Shown: positions 25,132 through 34,830, counted from the stretch's first letter. The stretch is 64,000 bases of DNA from JAJRQY01 sp965224435 (GCA_965224435.1 OZ245048.1:930001-994000); one strand, 5' to 3'. A program made the numbers and translations. The notes: generated by a model not told the origin, from the letters alone.

Positions 25132-26130
25132 GTGGCTGCAGTCGTCACTATGAAGCAATTGTTGGACGCTGGTGTGCACTTTGGCCACCAAACCCGTCGC
25201 TGGAACCCGAAGATGAAGCGGTTCATTCACGGTGATCAGGGTGGTATCTACATCCTGGACCTGGTCCAGACGCTTAACCGAATCGAGAAGGCCTACGTCT
25301 ACGTCCGTGACACGGTTGCCGACGGTGGATCTGTCTTGTTTGTCGGGACAAAGAAGCAAGCCCAAGAGTCCATCAAGACTCACGCCATGTCCGTCGGTCA
25401 GCCCTACGTCGACCAGCGCTGGCTCGGTGGCATGCTCACCAACTACCAAACCATCTCCAAGCGCGTGTCCAAGATGCTCGAATACGAGCGCATGCAAGCC
25501 GCTGGCGATTTCGAACAAATGCCGAAGAAGGAAGCTCTTCGCTACAGCCGTGAATTGGCCAAGCTCGAACGCAACATCGGTGGAATCAAGACCATGGCGA
25601 AGCAGCCAAGCGTCGTCTTCATCATGGACACCATCAAGGAACACATCGCTGTTACCGAAGCCCGCAAGTTGGGCATTCCGATTGTGGCCGTTGTCGACAC
25701 CAACTGTGACCCCGACCTCATCACCTTCCCAATTCCCGGCAACGATGACGCCATTCGCGCATCTGAGCTGCTGACCCGAGTCATCGCCGAGGCTGTTGCC
25801 GAAGGCAAGATCATGCACGCCCAGAAGCATGGTGTTCCCGACAAGCCCGCTGAGCGTACTGCTGAGCAAGAGGCCGAGGCAGAGGCAGAACAGGCAGAAG
25901 CTCGCAAGCAGGCCACGGCCGCAGCAGCCGAGCGTGAAGCCCGAGTTGCTGCCGCAACCGAGAAGGCAGCCGAAGCCAAGGCCGAGGCAGATGCCAAAGC
26001 TGCGAGCGCCACAGAAGCTGATGCAGAAGCTGAGGCTCCGGCCGAGGAAGCCGCTGCTGAGGAAGTTGCAGAAGAAGCAGCCCCAGCTGAAGAGGCTGCG
26101 GAGTCCACCGACGACTCAACCGACGCATAA
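25132..26130 (+). CDS. rpsB: 30S ribosomal protein S2
   Basis: The GTG at 25132 follows GGAGG by six bases, so I reject an in-frame TTG at 25108. The S2 core shows VTMKQLLDAGVHFGHQTRRW, FVGTKKQAQ, VDQRWLGGMLTNYQT and VVDTNCDPDLI. The core ends near residue 235. A ~95-residue Ala/Glu-rich tail follows, probably disordered and expected at the ribosome surface. Total 332 residues. tsf follows after 49 bases, the usual rpsB-tsf operon. Confidence 0.96.
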   Translation: MAAVVTMKQLLDAGVHFGHQTRRWNPKMKRFIHGDQGGIYILDLVQTLNRIEKAYVYVRDTVADGGSVLFVGTKKQAQESIKTHAMSVGQPYVDQRWLGGMLTNYQTISKRVSKMLEYERMQAAGDFEQMPKKEALRYSRELAKLERNIGGIKTMAKQPSVVFIMDTIKEHIAVTEARKLGIPIVAVVDTNCDPDLITFPIPGNDDAIRASELLTRVIAEAVAEGKIMHAQKHGVPDKPAERTAEQEAEAEAEQAEARKQATAAAAEREARVAAATEKAAEAKAEADAKAASATEADAEAEAPAEEAAAEEVAEEAAPAEEAAESTDDSTDA

Positions 26131-26179
26131 CAGCGTCGGTCCCGACTGTCCTACCAACTGAAGAAGAGATTTGAGAATC

Positions 26180-26959
26180 ATGGCTGACTTTTCCGCCAAA
26201 GATGTACAAGCCCTGCGCAAGAGCACGGGTGCCGGAATGATGGATTCCAAGCGGGCCCTTACTGAAACCGACGGTGATATGGAAGCGGCTGTTCAGCTGC
26301 TTCGCGAGAAGGGTCTGGCCAAGGCGCTCACCCGCACCGACCGCGAGAACAAGGAAGGCACCATCGTCGTTGCGTCGAACGACACTGGCGCCGCACTCGT
26401 CCAGCTCAAGTCCGAGACCGATTTCTCGGCCAAGTCTGAGGCATTCCTTGCTTTGGCCCAGGAGCTGGCCGAGGTCGTGCTGGCTGGCGGCCCAGAAGCC
26501 GTGTCACAAAAGCAAGACGCGATCGAAGACCTCAAGCTGGTTCTCAAGGAGAACATTGAGATTGGCGATGTGGCGCAATATGCCACGTCGGATGGCTCTG
26601 TGGTTGACGCATACCTGCATGGCGGCGGTAAGGCCGGAGTGCTTATTGAGGCCACGGGTATTGACTCCGAACTCCTTCACGAGATCGCGCTTCATATCGC
26701 CTTCGCCAAACCCATCTATCTCACTCGCGACGAAGTGCCAGCCGAGCTCGTTGAGAAGGAGCGGGCAGCCCTGTTGGAGATCACCAAGAGTGAAGGCAAG
26801 CCCGAGCAGGCCTGGGACAAGATTGTCGAAGGTCGGGTCAATGCCTGGTTCGGTGGCTTGGTTTTGTTGGAGCAGGGTGTACTTGGTGAGAAAGAGAAAG
26901 TTTCCTCACGAATCGGCGACGGAACGATCAGCCGTTTCATTCATTCGACCCTCGGCTAA
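26180..26959 (+). CDS. tsf: Elongation factor Ts
   Basis: Guanine-nucleotide exchange factor for EF-Tu. The protein starts MADFSAKDVQALRKSTGAGM, followed by MDSKRAL, the standard EF-Ts N-terminal UBA-like domain. Two core subdomains follow (LVQLKSETDFSAKSEAF and LIEATGIDSELLHEIALHIA), ending near FGGLVLLEQ. 259 residues, slightly below the E. coli length as is usual in this phylum. GAAGAAGAGA precedes the ATG. A strong terminator lies between tsf and pyrH. Confidence 0.97.
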   Translation: MADFSAKDVQALRKSTGAGMMDSKRALTETDGDMEAAVQLLREKGLAKALTRTDRENKEGTIVVASNDTGAALVQLKSETDFSAKSEAFLALAQELAEVVLAGGPEAVSQKQDAIEDLKLVLKENIEIGDVAQYATSDGSVVDAYLHGGGKAGVLIEATGIDSELLHEIALHIAFAKPIYLTRDEVPAELVEKERAALLEITKSEGKPEQAWDKIVEGRVNAWFGGLVLLEQGVLGEKEKVSSRIGDGTISRFIHSTLG

Positions 26960-27034
26960 GGAATTCTCAACCTTGGTAATCGGGCTGGGTTAACAGACCC
27001 GACCCAACAGTTGATTCACCCGGATTGGGTTCGC

Positions 27035-27069
27035 AAAGGCTCCGGCGAGGTAACCTCGCCGGAGCCTTT
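27035..27069 (+). terminator. Strong intrinsic-terminator-like hairpin after tsf
   Basis: AAAGGCTCCGGCGAGG pairs perfectly over 16 bases with its reverse complement at 27054-27069, with loop TAA. The stem itself starts with A and ends in TTT. It should end rpsB-tsf transcription, leaving pyrH with its own promoter or read-through. Confidence 0.85.
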
Positions 27070-27099
27070 CCGCGCCGGTGGAGAAGTAAAGGGAGACCT

Positions 27100-27831
27100 A
27101 TGTCGAGTCCGGGTACCAATCGATGGAATCGAATTTTGCTGAAGCTTTCGGGTGAAGCATTCGCCGGAGGTAAGCCATTTGGAATCGATGGCGGGGCCAT
27201 TGGCAAGATTGCTGATGACATCGTGGATGCTCGGAACAATCTGCAGGTTGAGGTCGCCGTCGTTGTTGGCGGCGGAAATATCTGGCGTGGAATAACAGGA
27301 GCCGAGGGCGGCCTCGACCGGGCCCAAGCGGACTATATGGGCATGCTGGCGACGGTTATGAATGCCCTCGCCCTCCAGGATGTCCTGGAGCAAAAGGGAA
27401 TCCCGACCAGGGTGCAGAGTGCCATTGCCATGCCCCAAGTTGCTGAGGAGTACATTCGGCGCCGAGCGATCCGACATATGGACAAGGGTCGGGTCGTGAT
27501 TTTCGCCGCAGGTACGGGCAATCCCTTCTTTACTACCGATACAACCGCTGCTCTTCGAGCGGTAGAGATTGAAGCTCAAGTTCTGTTGAAGGGCACCCAC
27601 GGAGGCGTCGACGGCATCTACACGGCCGATCCCCGCACCAATCCGGATGCCACCAAGATTGACACCCTGACCTACTTGGATGTGCTCAATCGAGACTTGC
27701 GCGTGATGGATTCGACGGCGATAACTCACTGCATGGAAAACACGATGCCCATTGTCGTCTTTGATCTGATGGGTGACGGAAACCTCCATGGGCTGCTCCA
27801 AGGCGAGGCGATCGGTACGATGGTCTCATGA
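27100..27831 (+). CDS. pyrH: UMP kinase
   Basis: Phosphorylates UMP to UDP in pyrimidine nucleotide synthesis. From the ATG at 27100 (GGGAG four bases before) it has 243 residues: RILLKLSGEAFAGG at the N-terminus, VVVGGGNIWRG, the FFTTDTTAALRAVEI segment, GVDGIYTADPRTNP and ITHCMENTMPIVVFDL. All are typical of bacterial PyrH, of the amino-acid-kinase fold. frr starts four bases before its stop. Confidence 0.96.
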   Translation: MSSPGTNRWNRILLKLSGEAFAGGKPFGIDGGAIGKIADDIVDARNNLQVEVAVVVGGGNIWRGITGAEGGLDRAQADYMGMLATVMNALALQDVLEQKGIPTRVQSAIAMPQVAEEYIRRRAIRHMDKGRVVIFAAGTGNPFFTTDTTAALRAVEIEAQVLLKGTHGGVDGIYTADPRTNPDATKIDTLTYLDVLNRDLRVMDSTAITHCMENTMPIVVFDLMGDGNLHGLLQGEAIGTMVS

Positions 27832-28394
27832 GTGAGCTTGCAGAGATGGTCCATGAGGACTCCAGCGATCGCATGGACAAGGTGATCGCCCATTCGCGAA
27901 CTGAATTCGCTTCGATTCGTAGCGGCCGAGCGGCGCCTGCGCTGGTCGAACGACTGCGGGTTGAGGCCTACGGAGTGACGATGCAGATCGTTGAAATCGC
28001 CTCCGTCTCCATTCCTGAATCACGACAGCTCTTGGTGACTCCTCATGACCCGGAGAACCTGGAAGCGTGCGAACGGTCGATTCGTTCTTCGGACCTTGGC
28101 CTCTCACCATCGAACGATGGAAGGTCGTTGCGGCTGAACTTTCCTCCCCTCACCGAAGAGCGACGAAAAGAACTAGTGCGTTTGGTGAAGAAGATGGCTG
28201 AAGAGGGACGGATTTCTCTGCGTAACGTCCGCCGTGATGGTCGGAAAGATCTTGAGGCGGCCCAAAAGGACGGCGACCTTTCCAAGGACGAACTGGAACG
28301 GGCCGAGAAAGAAATGGACAAGTTGACTCATTCAGCCGAGGCGCGGATTGATGCTGCCCTAGCTGAAAAGGAAGCTGAACTGCTTGAGGTTTGA
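27828..28394 (+). CDS. frr: Ribosome recycling factor
   Basis: Splits post-termination ribosomes together with EF-G. The 188 residues show the RRF pattern: FASIRSGRAAPALVERLRVEAYG, ISIPESRQL-like VSIPESRQLLVTPHD, LRLNFPPLTEERRKEL and ISLRNVRRDGRKDLEAAQKDG, with two coiled-coil helices at the ends. It overlaps pyrH by ATGA. Confidence 0.97.
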   Translation: MSELAEMVHEDSSDRMDKVIAHSRTEFASIRSGRAAPALVERLRVEAYGVTMQIVEIASVSIPESRQLLVTPHDPENLEACERSIRSSDLGLSPSNDGRSLRLNFPPLTEERRKELVRLVKKMAEEGRISLRNVRRDGRKDLEAAQKDGDLSKDELERAEKEMDKLTHSAEARIDAALAEKEAELLEV

Positions 28395-28461
28395 GCCAAT
28401 CATCGTGAGAGCGAGGCGATCATGATGCTGCCGGCTACAGGTTGAGACTGGGGAATACAGG

Positions 28462-30135
28462 TTGAAAGACGAGAAGAACGAAGATGTCGAAGAAGCGCTA
28501 ATCGAGCCCTCTTCTGAGGCCCATGATTCGCGCGCTCAAGACGCCAATGCTTCCAGCGAGGCAACGGAGAGTGGAGACGAAGTAGAGGCTGACAGCGAAG
28601 AAGCTGAGGTGGAAGGCGAAGCGGCCAAGGCCCCCAGCATCTTTGACTCATTTGAGCCACCACCAGAGGTTGACCCCAATCATCTAGGCCCTATTCCAAT
28701 CGTTCCTGATCCGCAAGACATTGATGGGGTTGGCACTGAAACCGCTGAAGTTGCCACCTCGATACCGCCACTTTTTGCGTTGCCCGATGATGAGCTTGAC
28801 GAGGGCGACGCCTCGAGTGGTACATCTGATGAAGGCCCCACTGAGGCAGAAGCTGAGGATCCGCAAGAAGCTGACGATGCCCCGGATAGCGACGAGGTGG
28901 ATGACGGGGATAACGACGAGAACACTGACGAGACACAAGCCGGTTCTCTTCTCCACGACTTTTTTGGTGACGAGGCAGAAGAAGAGGATTCTCGTCCGAA
29001 AGCAGTCTCGACCCCGATTGTTGGCGATGCTGAAGCGCCAGCTGACCTTCCCCATTGGACTGAACCGGCGACGGGTCAGGTTCCCAGGGTCGTTGTCGCT
29101 GATCAGGACGGTGAGGTTTGGTCTGACCTTTCTGGTCCTCGCTGGCACGGTGAGGGCCCTGAGTGGGCCGGTGATGATCTGGCCGATGTGTTTGGTTTCA
29201 CTCCGGCAGAGGAGTCTTCGGAACTGATCGATGACGTCAAGGTCGATCATGATGATCTTCCGAATGCTGGCGCCCCTCAACGATCACCAATTCCTCGACA
29301 ACGCCCAACAGCTCAACCGGCCAAGACAAGTGGCGGTCGAAACGTTCCTCAGGCAATCATGGTTGGAGCCTTGGTCGCCGCCCTTGCTCTCGCAGCCTTC
29401 TACTTCGGCAAAGCAACCACGGTTGCTTTGATCACGTTGATCGCCGTGCTTGGAGGGTTGGAACTCTTCAACAAGATGCGAGAGGTCGGGGTGCATCCAG
29501 CGACCCTTTTGGGGACCGTCGCTGCGGGGGCCATGCCACTGGCGACCTATCACCGCGGACCGGCTGGGTTCATGGCCGTCGCCTCCTTGCTTGTTGTGTT
29601 CGGGGCCCTCTGGTACATCGTTGGAGCTGACAGCCACCGACCAGCCCTCAATATGGGGCTCACCATGCTTGGGGTCATGTGGGTTGGAGGCTTGGCGTCA
29701 TTCGCCGCCCTCATCATCCGACTCCCCGATGGCATCAGCATCCTGCTGGTAGCCGTGGTCGTCACCGTCGTCTTCGATACCGGTGCCTACGCCGGTGGGC
29801 GAATGCTTGGCAAAACCCCATTCCACTCGGCCAGCCCGAACAAGACTTGGGAAGGCACCCTGATTGGCGTGGTAGCGTCGATCGCGGCTGCGGAGGTCCT
29901 CGGGCTCTGGAACATTTCCGCTTTCAGCGAGAATCTCTGGCATTTCTTGCTAGTTGGCCTACTTGCAGGCATCCTGGCTCCACTTGGTGACCTGACCGAG
30001 TCCATCATCAAGCGGGATCTCGGAGTGAAAGATATGGGCACGCTCCTGCCAGGCCATGGTGGGATTCTTGACCGGGTGGACGGACTTCTCTTTGTTCTTC
30101 CCGGCGTCTACTACCTGGCACTCTTACTTCTGTAG
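28462..30135 (+). CDS. cdsA: Phosphatidate cytidylyltransferase with a long acidic N-terminal extension
   Basis: Makes CDP-diacylglycerol from phosphatidic acid and CTP. The C-terminal ~260 residues are multi-pass membrane and end with the CDP-diglyceride synthetase signature SIIKRDLGVKDMGTLLPGHG followed by GILDRVD. Before it lie about 290 residues very rich in Glu, Asp and Ala, including a segment (HWTEPATGQVPRVVVADQDG, WSDLSGPRWHGEG) that also occurs in other actinobacterial CdsA-like proteins. The whole is 557 residues, about twice a minimal CdsA. The start is TTG with GGGG seven bases upstream; a start further in is possible. Confidence 0.9.
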   Translation: MKDEKNEDVEEALIEPSSEAHDSRAQDANASSEATESGDEVEADSEEAEVEGEAAKAPSIFDSFEPPPEVDPNHLGPIPIVPDPQDIDGVGTETAEVATSIPPLFALPDDELDEGDASSGTSDEGPTEAEAEDPQEADDAPDSDEVDDGDNDENTDETQAGSLLHDFFGDEAEEEDSRPKAVSTPIVGDAEAPADLPHWTEPATGQVPRVVVADQDGEVWSDLSGPRWHGEGPEWAGDDLADVFGFTPAEESSELIDDVKVDHDDLPNAGAPQRSPIPRQRPTAQPAKTSGGRNVPQAIMVGALVAALALAAFYFGKATTVALITLIAVLGGLELFNKMREVGVHPATLLGTVAAGAMPLATYHRGPAGFMAVASLLVVFGALWYIVGADSHRPALNMGLTMLGVMWVGGLASFAALIIRLPDGISILLVAVVVTVVFDTGAYAGGRMLGKTPFHSASPNKTWEGTLIGVVASIAAAEVLGLWNISAFSENLWHFLLVGLLAGILAPLGDLTESIIKRDLGVKDMGTLLPGHGGILDRVDGLLFVLPGVYYLALLLL

Positions 30136-30157
30136 AAGAAGGGGTAGCTGCACTGTC

Positions 30158-31360
30158 ATGAGTGAAGAAAAGACTGTTGCCATTGTTGGTTCGACTGGAT
30201 CCATTGGAACCCAGTCCATCCAGGTCATCGCCGATGACCCAGAGAGCTACCGGGTTACGGCACTGGCGGCGGGCCGTTCCGTGGACCAGCTGGTGGCCCA
30301 AGCTCTCGCCATCAAACCCGACCTAGTCGGCGTTGGCGATGAGAGCCTGCTTGGCCAATTGCGGGATGCTTTACCTTCTTCCATTGAGGTAGTTGGAGGA
30401 AGCGAGGGCCTCGCTGAATGCGCCCGACGAGCCGACATCACCATCAATGGTGTAGTCGGGTTCGCTGGTTTGCCGGTGACCCTTGCTTGTCTTGAGGCCG
30501 GCAAACGCCTTGCTTTGGCCAACAAGGAATCTCTCATTGCCGCAGGGCCCGTTGTTCAGAAGGCGCGCAAGACGCCGGGAGCTGAGTTGGTTCCCGTTGA
30601 CTCCGAGCATGCCGCCATTCATCAATGCTTGAGGGCCAATGACGTCGGCAAGCGGGTTTCCAAGATCCAGGTGACCGCCTCTGGAGGACCGTTCCGCGGC
30701 ATGACCCCCGAAGAACTGGCTCGGGTCACCATTGAAGAGGCGCTGAATCATCCAACATGGTCCATGGGTCCAAAGATCACCATTGATTCATCCACCCTCA
30801 TGAACAAGGGCTTAGAGGTCATTGAGGCCAATGAGCTATTTGGACAGCCCGCTGGTGAATCAGGATTCAACCTGACCCTGGATGACATCGAGGTTGTTGT
30901 GCACCCCCAATCAGTAGTGCACTCCATGGTGACCTACAGCGACGGTTCAACTATCGCCCAGCTGTCCATGCCCGACATGCGGCTGCCGATTGCCTACGCC
31001 TTGTCCTTCCCTGATCGATTTCCGGTGGCCTATGGCGCCATTGATTGGACATCGCTTGGTCGGTTGGATTTCGAAGGACCGGACCGGGAATCGTTCCCGT
31101 GTTTGGACCTGGCCTACGCAGCGGCCCGAACGGGAGGAACCGCCCCCGCCTGGCTTAGCGCAGCCAACGAGGTGGCGGTTGAGGCCTTCCTCAAGGAAAA
31201 GATCCGCTGGGTCGATATAGCTGACGTCAACTCGTCGGTACTTTCGATGCATGATGGGGGAACAGGGGACACCCTCGCTGGTGTTCTAGAAGGTGATCAA
31301 CTCGCCCGGCGTCTGGCCGAAGAGATACTGCAAGAACAGTCTTTTACACGGAACTCCTAG
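30158..31360 (+). CDS. dxr: 1-deoxy-D-xylulose 5-phosphate reductoisomerase
   Basis: Second step of the MEP isoprenoid pathway, making 2-C-methylerythritol 4-phosphate with NADPH. The ATG at 30158 gives 400 residues beginning SEEKTVAIVGSTGSIGTQ, the NADPH-binding motif. Metal-binding positions are seen in VPVDSEHAAIHQCL and the NKGLEVIEANELF segment. The GG..F substrate loop follows ASGGPFRGM. ispG, a later enzyme of the same pathway, lies two genes downstream. The frame is open upstream into cdsA but without family similarity. Confidence 0.97.
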   Translation: MSEEKTVAIVGSTGSIGTQSIQVIADDPESYRVTALAAGRSVDQLVAQALAIKPDLVGVGDESLLGQLRDALPSSIEVVGGSEGLAECARRADITINGVVGFAGLPVTLACLEAGKRLALANKESLIAAGPVVQKARKTPGAELVPVDSEHAAIHQCLRANDVGKRVSKIQVTASGGPFRGMTPEELARVTIEEALNHPTWSMGPKITIDSSTLMNKGLEVIEANELFGQPAGESGFNLTLDDIEVVVHPQSVVHSMVTYSDGSTIAQLSMPDMRLPIAYALSFPDRFPVAYGAIDWTSLGRLDFEGPDRESFPCLDLAYAAARTGGTAPAWLSAANEVAVEAFLKEKIRWVDIADVNSSVLSMHDGGTGDTLAGVLEGDQLARRLAEEILQEQSFTRNS

Positions 31361-31442
31361 TCCCCGGACGGCGTTCTGCACATCTACTCTGAATACCCTG
31401 TCGATCACTGTCGTGATGGATGGGCTTGCAAAGGTGACGTGA

Positions 31443-32747
31443 ATGGAAAACCCAACCGAACAGCTTTCCCCTGCCTCGCCGCCAGCGGAGCGTCAACAAG
31501 GTGCAGTTTCATCTGCGGTTCTTGGTGAGATGGGTGAAGCCGAACAAACGGGCTCAGTGACTAATCCGGGTGGTTTGATCCTGCTTGCTGCCATGGTCAT
31601 CGCGCTCTTCCGATGGGGCGGAGCGAATGCGGTTCTCTTTGTCTTCGGTCTTGTTGTCATGATCTTCCTTCACGAGCTTGGGCACTTCATTACTGCTCGA
31701 AAGACCGGAATGAAGGCCACCCGGTTCTTTGTTGGCATGGGGCCGACCATCATTTCTCGAACCTGGGGCGAGACCGAATACGGAATCAAAGCGATCCCGG
31801 CCGGGGCCTTTGTCGCCATTAGTGGCATGCACAACTTGGATCCCGTTGCGCCCGAAGACGAGGCCCGCGCCTACAAGAATGCTTCCTACCCGCGTCGTAT
31901 GTTGGTCATTACTGCCGGATCCATGATGCACTTCATGCAAGCCATCCTGATCTTCGTTTTCATGTTCTCCGTTATTGGCGCCGAAGACTTCGATGGAGCA
32001 TGGACGATTCGAGAACTTTCGACCCTTGATGACGGATCTGATGCCCCGGCTGTGATTGCCGGTCTTGAGCTTGGCGACAAGATTGTGAGCATCGACGGTG
32101 AACAAACCGTCGCCTTCGAGGATCTTCGGAGCTATGTCCAGCCTCGGCCCGGCACCGAAGTCATTCTCGGTATCGAACGCGATGGCGAGCTGTTCGAGGC
32201 AGTCACAACCTTGGCCACGGTCCCTCATGAGCAGGGCCCCGATACTGGATACTTGGGAGTCGGCGCAAAGTACGAACGTGTCCGGATGAGTCCAACGGTC
32301 GGCCTACGTGCCTTCAAGGAAGTCTTCACGGGTTCGTTTGCCAATATGGGTCGGATTTTCAGCCCATCGGGTCTCCAGAACCTGGGATCCTTAGTGTTTC
32401 AAGGGAGCGAGGATGTAGCGCTGGACAGTGATGAAGCCGCCGAGCGTCCTGTTTCCTTGGTTGGGATTGTCCGCATTGCTGGTGATGACCAATTTGATTG
32501 GTTCGGTCGTCTCTTCTTCCTCGGGGCCATCAATGTCTTTGTCGGAATCTTCAATCTGATGCCGGTTCTGCCTCTTGATGGTGGTCATGCCGCCATCGCT
32601 ACCTACGAGCGGATTCGTTCCCGCCGAGGGAGCGCTCACCATGTCGATTTCGCCAAGCTGCTCCCCATTACCTACGGCGTCGTTGGCTTGCTGGCGTTCT
32701 TGTTCTTCTCGACCTTGTGGCTGGACATCCTTCGGCCGATTGGATGA
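31443..32747 (+). CDS. rseP: Site-2 membrane metalloprotease, RseP/M50 family
   Basis: Intramembrane zinc protease that cleaves membrane-bound anti-sigma factors or signal-peptide remnants. The 434 residues have HELGH in FLHELGHFITARKTG, a PDZ domain near 205-275 (AGLELGDKIVSIDGEQTV), and NLMPVLPLDGGHA in the last membrane helices, all hallmarks of S2P proteases. An acidic ~40-residue N-terminus precedes the first helix. The ATG follows AAAGGTG. The dxr-rseP-ispG order is the standard actinobacterial one. Confidence 0.94.
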   Translation: MENPTEQLSPASPPAERQQGAVSSAVLGEMGEAEQTGSVTNPGGLILLAAMVIALFRWGGANAVLFVFGLVVMIFLHELGHFITARKTGMKATRFFVGMGPTIISRTWGETEYGIKAIPAGAFVAISGMHNLDPVAPEDEARAYKNASYPRRMLVITAGSMMHFMQAILIFVFMFSVIGAEDFDGAWTIRELSTLDDGSDAPAVIAGLELGDKIVSIDGEQTVAFEDLRSYVQPRPGTEVILGIERDGELFEAVTTLATVPHEQGPDTGYLGVGAKYERVRMSPTVGLRAFKEVFTGSFANMGRIFSPSGLQNLGSLVFQGSEDVALDSDEAAERPVSLVGIVRIAGDDQFDWFGRLFFLGAINVFVGIFNLMPVLPLDGGHAAIATYERIRSRRGSAHHVDFAKLLPITYGVVGLLAFLFFSTLWLDILRPIG

Positions 32748-32798
32748 GTTCAACCCGTTACGTCAGCTGAACTCCCGGCTTGAGTAGTCTTGGTTCTC

Positions 32799-34049
32799 AT
32801 GGAAGCCGGAGCCGTCAGTTTCGAACGTAAGAAGACTCGCCAGATCATGGTGGGTGAGGTTCCGGTCGGTGGTGAAAGTCCGATCACGGTCCAGTCGATG
32901 ACCACGACGAAGACCCACGATCACGAAGCGACGCTGCAACAGATCTACGGCTTGGCTGCGGCTGGCGCCGACATTGTTCGCTGCACCTGCAATTCTCCCG
33001 AAGCTGCCGAGGGCTTGGCCCGGATTGTTCCTCGCAGCCCGGTCCCGATCGTGGCTGACATCCACCATCAGTACTTGAGAGCGCTCGAAGCGTTGGAAGC
33101 CGGGGTGCACTGCCTTCGACTCAACCCCGGCAACATCCGCAAGCCGGAACACATCAAGCTGGTGGCCCAAGAAGCCAAAGACCGCAATGTCCCCATTCGA
33201 ATCGGGGTGAACGGTGGCAGCCTTGACCCTGCGCTCTACAAGAAGTTTGGTGACCAGGTCACCGCTGAGGCCATGGTCGAATCGGCCAAGCAAGAGATTG
33301 GCTACTTCGAAGACATTGGTTTTGATCTGATCAAGATCTCGGTGAAGGCATCCAACGTGCCCCTGATGATTGAGGCCTACCGCCAGTTATCTGAGGTCAC
33401 CGATTTCCCCCTCCACCTCGGGGTCACCGAAGCCGGTCCGCCTCCAGGCGGCATTGTCAAAGCCACGGCCGGTATCGCCACCCTTCTTTCCGAAGGCATT
33501 GGTGACACCATCCGCTACTCACTCACCGCTGACCCGGTCCAGGAGGCCAAGCTCGGACGCCAGCTCTTGGAGGTCATGGGCCTGCGCAAGCGAAAGAATG
33601 TTGACCTCATTGCTTGCCCATCCTGTGGGCGGGCAGAAATTGACGTCTACAAGATCGCGCAGGACGCGCAGGACGCGTTCGAAGATCGCAAAATCCCGCT
33701 GCAAGTCGCTGTCATGGGCTGTGTGGTCAACGGACCGGGTGAAGCCCGTGACGCTGACCTTGGTATTGCTGCTGGTAACAAGCGTGGACACCTGTTTGTT
33801 CAGGGTCAGAATGTGGCGGTCGTCCCTGAGGACGAGATGGTCTCAACCTTGGTCGAGTGGGCCGAGTACATCCATACCGAAGGAATTGAAGCCGCTCTGG
33901 ACCGGGCGAAGTCGACCAAAGCGGCAGCCCGCAAGGCGGCAGAGGAGGATCGTCAGCGAAACTTGGGGGAGCGCGGCGAGGACGCCAACGATTCCGAACA
34001 ACTGGTTCAGCTCATGCGCAGCAAGACTCGGGACAGTGCGGCGGACTAA
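32799..34049 (+). CDS. ispG: 4-hydroxy-3-methylbut-2-enyl diphosphate synthase
   Basis: Iron-sulfur enzyme of the MEP pathway (GcpE). The 416 residues contain TVQSMTTTKTHD, LRLNPGNI, LGVTEAGP and the three cluster cysteines in CPSCGR and MGCVVNGPGEA. A ~45-residue Ala/Arg/Glu-rich tail follows the core. ATG 32799 was chosen over a TTG at 32790. Terminator-like structures follow before rimP. Confidence 0.96.
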   Translation: MEAGAVSFERKKTRQIMVGEVPVGGESPITVQSMTTTKTHDHEATLQQIYGLAAAGADIVRCTCNSPEAAEGLARIVPRSPVPIVADIHHQYLRALEALEAGVHCLRLNPGNIRKPEHIKLVAQEAKDRNVPIRIGVNGGSLDPALYKKFGDQVTAEAMVESAKQEIGYFEDIGFDLIKISVKASNVPLMIEAYRQLSEVTDFPLHLGVTEAGPPPGGIVKATAGIATLLSEGIGDTIRYSLTADPVQEAKLGRQLLEVMGLRKRKNVDLIACPSCGRAEIDVYKIAQDAQDAFEDRKIPLQVAVMGCVVNGPGEARDADLGIAAGNKRGHLFVQGQNVAVVPEDEMVSTLVEWAEYIHTEGIEAALDRAKSTKAAARKAAEEDRQRNLGERGEDANDSEQLVQLMRSKTRDSAAD

Positions 34050-34085
34050 GCCAGCAGGTCTGCTAACCTGTGTTGGAACGTGCCT

Positions 34086-34143
34086 AGCCGATGAGGGAAA
34101 CCTCTGGCTGATTTTGAGGCGTGGGCTTTTGCCCACGCCTTTG
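34086..34143 (+). terminator. Tandem hairpins between ispG and rimP, the second an intrinsic terminator
   Basis: First hairpin: AGCC..GAGG-GAAA-CCTC.GGCT (34086-34109). Second: AGGCGTGGGC-TTTT-GCCCACGCCT (34117-34140), ten perfect pairs followed by TTGCTG. It ends the ispG transcript, or as a pair works as an attenuator in the rimP-nusA leader. Confidence 0.75.
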
Positions 34144-34215
34144 CTGTAGCTGGTCCCGGTCAATCTGGTTCCGGTCAACACTGAGACCAATACTGAAACT
34201 GAGATGAGGTGACCG

Positions 34216-34830
34216 ATGGGAATCGAAGAGAATCTGTCTGAACTGCTGGGACCTATCGTTGCCAACCTTGGGGTTGACCTGGTTGATGTCGAGTACCTCG
34301 GGTCTGTGCTCCGAGTCGTAGTCGATCAAGAGGGTGGGGTCACCACCGACACGTTGGCCAAGATCAACCGCCTGATCTCTCCCATGCTGGATGAACAAGA
34401 TCCGATTGCCAGCCGCTACACCCTGGAAGTCTCGTCCCCCGGGGTCGAGCGAAAGCTCAAAACCGTGGAACACTTCCGACGCTCCATTGGTGAGACCGTA
34501 ACCATCAAGCTGGTTCCGTCTTCCGATACGCGACGAGTCAAGGGTGAGTTGGTTGAAGTTAGCGATTCCGAACTCACCGTTGCCGTCGTCGATATTGATG
34601 GTGTGCAGCTGGATGAGACTGAGAACCGCGTCATCCATCATGGTGATGTTCTCAAGGCCCGGACCGTCTTTAACTGGGGTCCGACTCCGAAAAAGGGCGG
34701 CTCAAAGAATGGCAAGCAGAAGAAGCAGAAGAAAAACGCCAGCAAGTCAAAATCAAATACATCCAAGAACACCAACAAACAGGGCTCGAGCAAGACCAAC
34801 TCGGGAACTCAAGACAAGGGAACGCTATGA
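34216..34830 (+). CDS. rimP: Ribosome maturation factor RimP
   Basis: Needed for 30S assembly. The 204 residues include LVDVEYLGSVLRVVVDQEGG, YTLEVSSPGVERKL and the C-terminal SH3-like domain (GETVTIKLV). The core ends near residue 155. The remaining ~45 residues are Lys/Ser/Asn-rich and likely disordered. nusA overlaps its stop by ATGA, the universal rimP-nusA pairing. Confidence 0.95.
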   Translation: MGIEENLSELLGPIVANLGVDLVDVEYLGSVLRVVVDQEGGVTTDTLAKINRLISPMLDEQDPIASRYTLEVSSPGVERKLKTVEHFRRSIGETVTIKLVPSSDTRRVKGELVEVSDSELTVAVVDIDGVQLDETENRVIHHGDVLKARTVFNWGPTPKKGGSKNGKQKKQKKNASKSKSNTSKNTNKQGSSKTNSGTQDKGTL

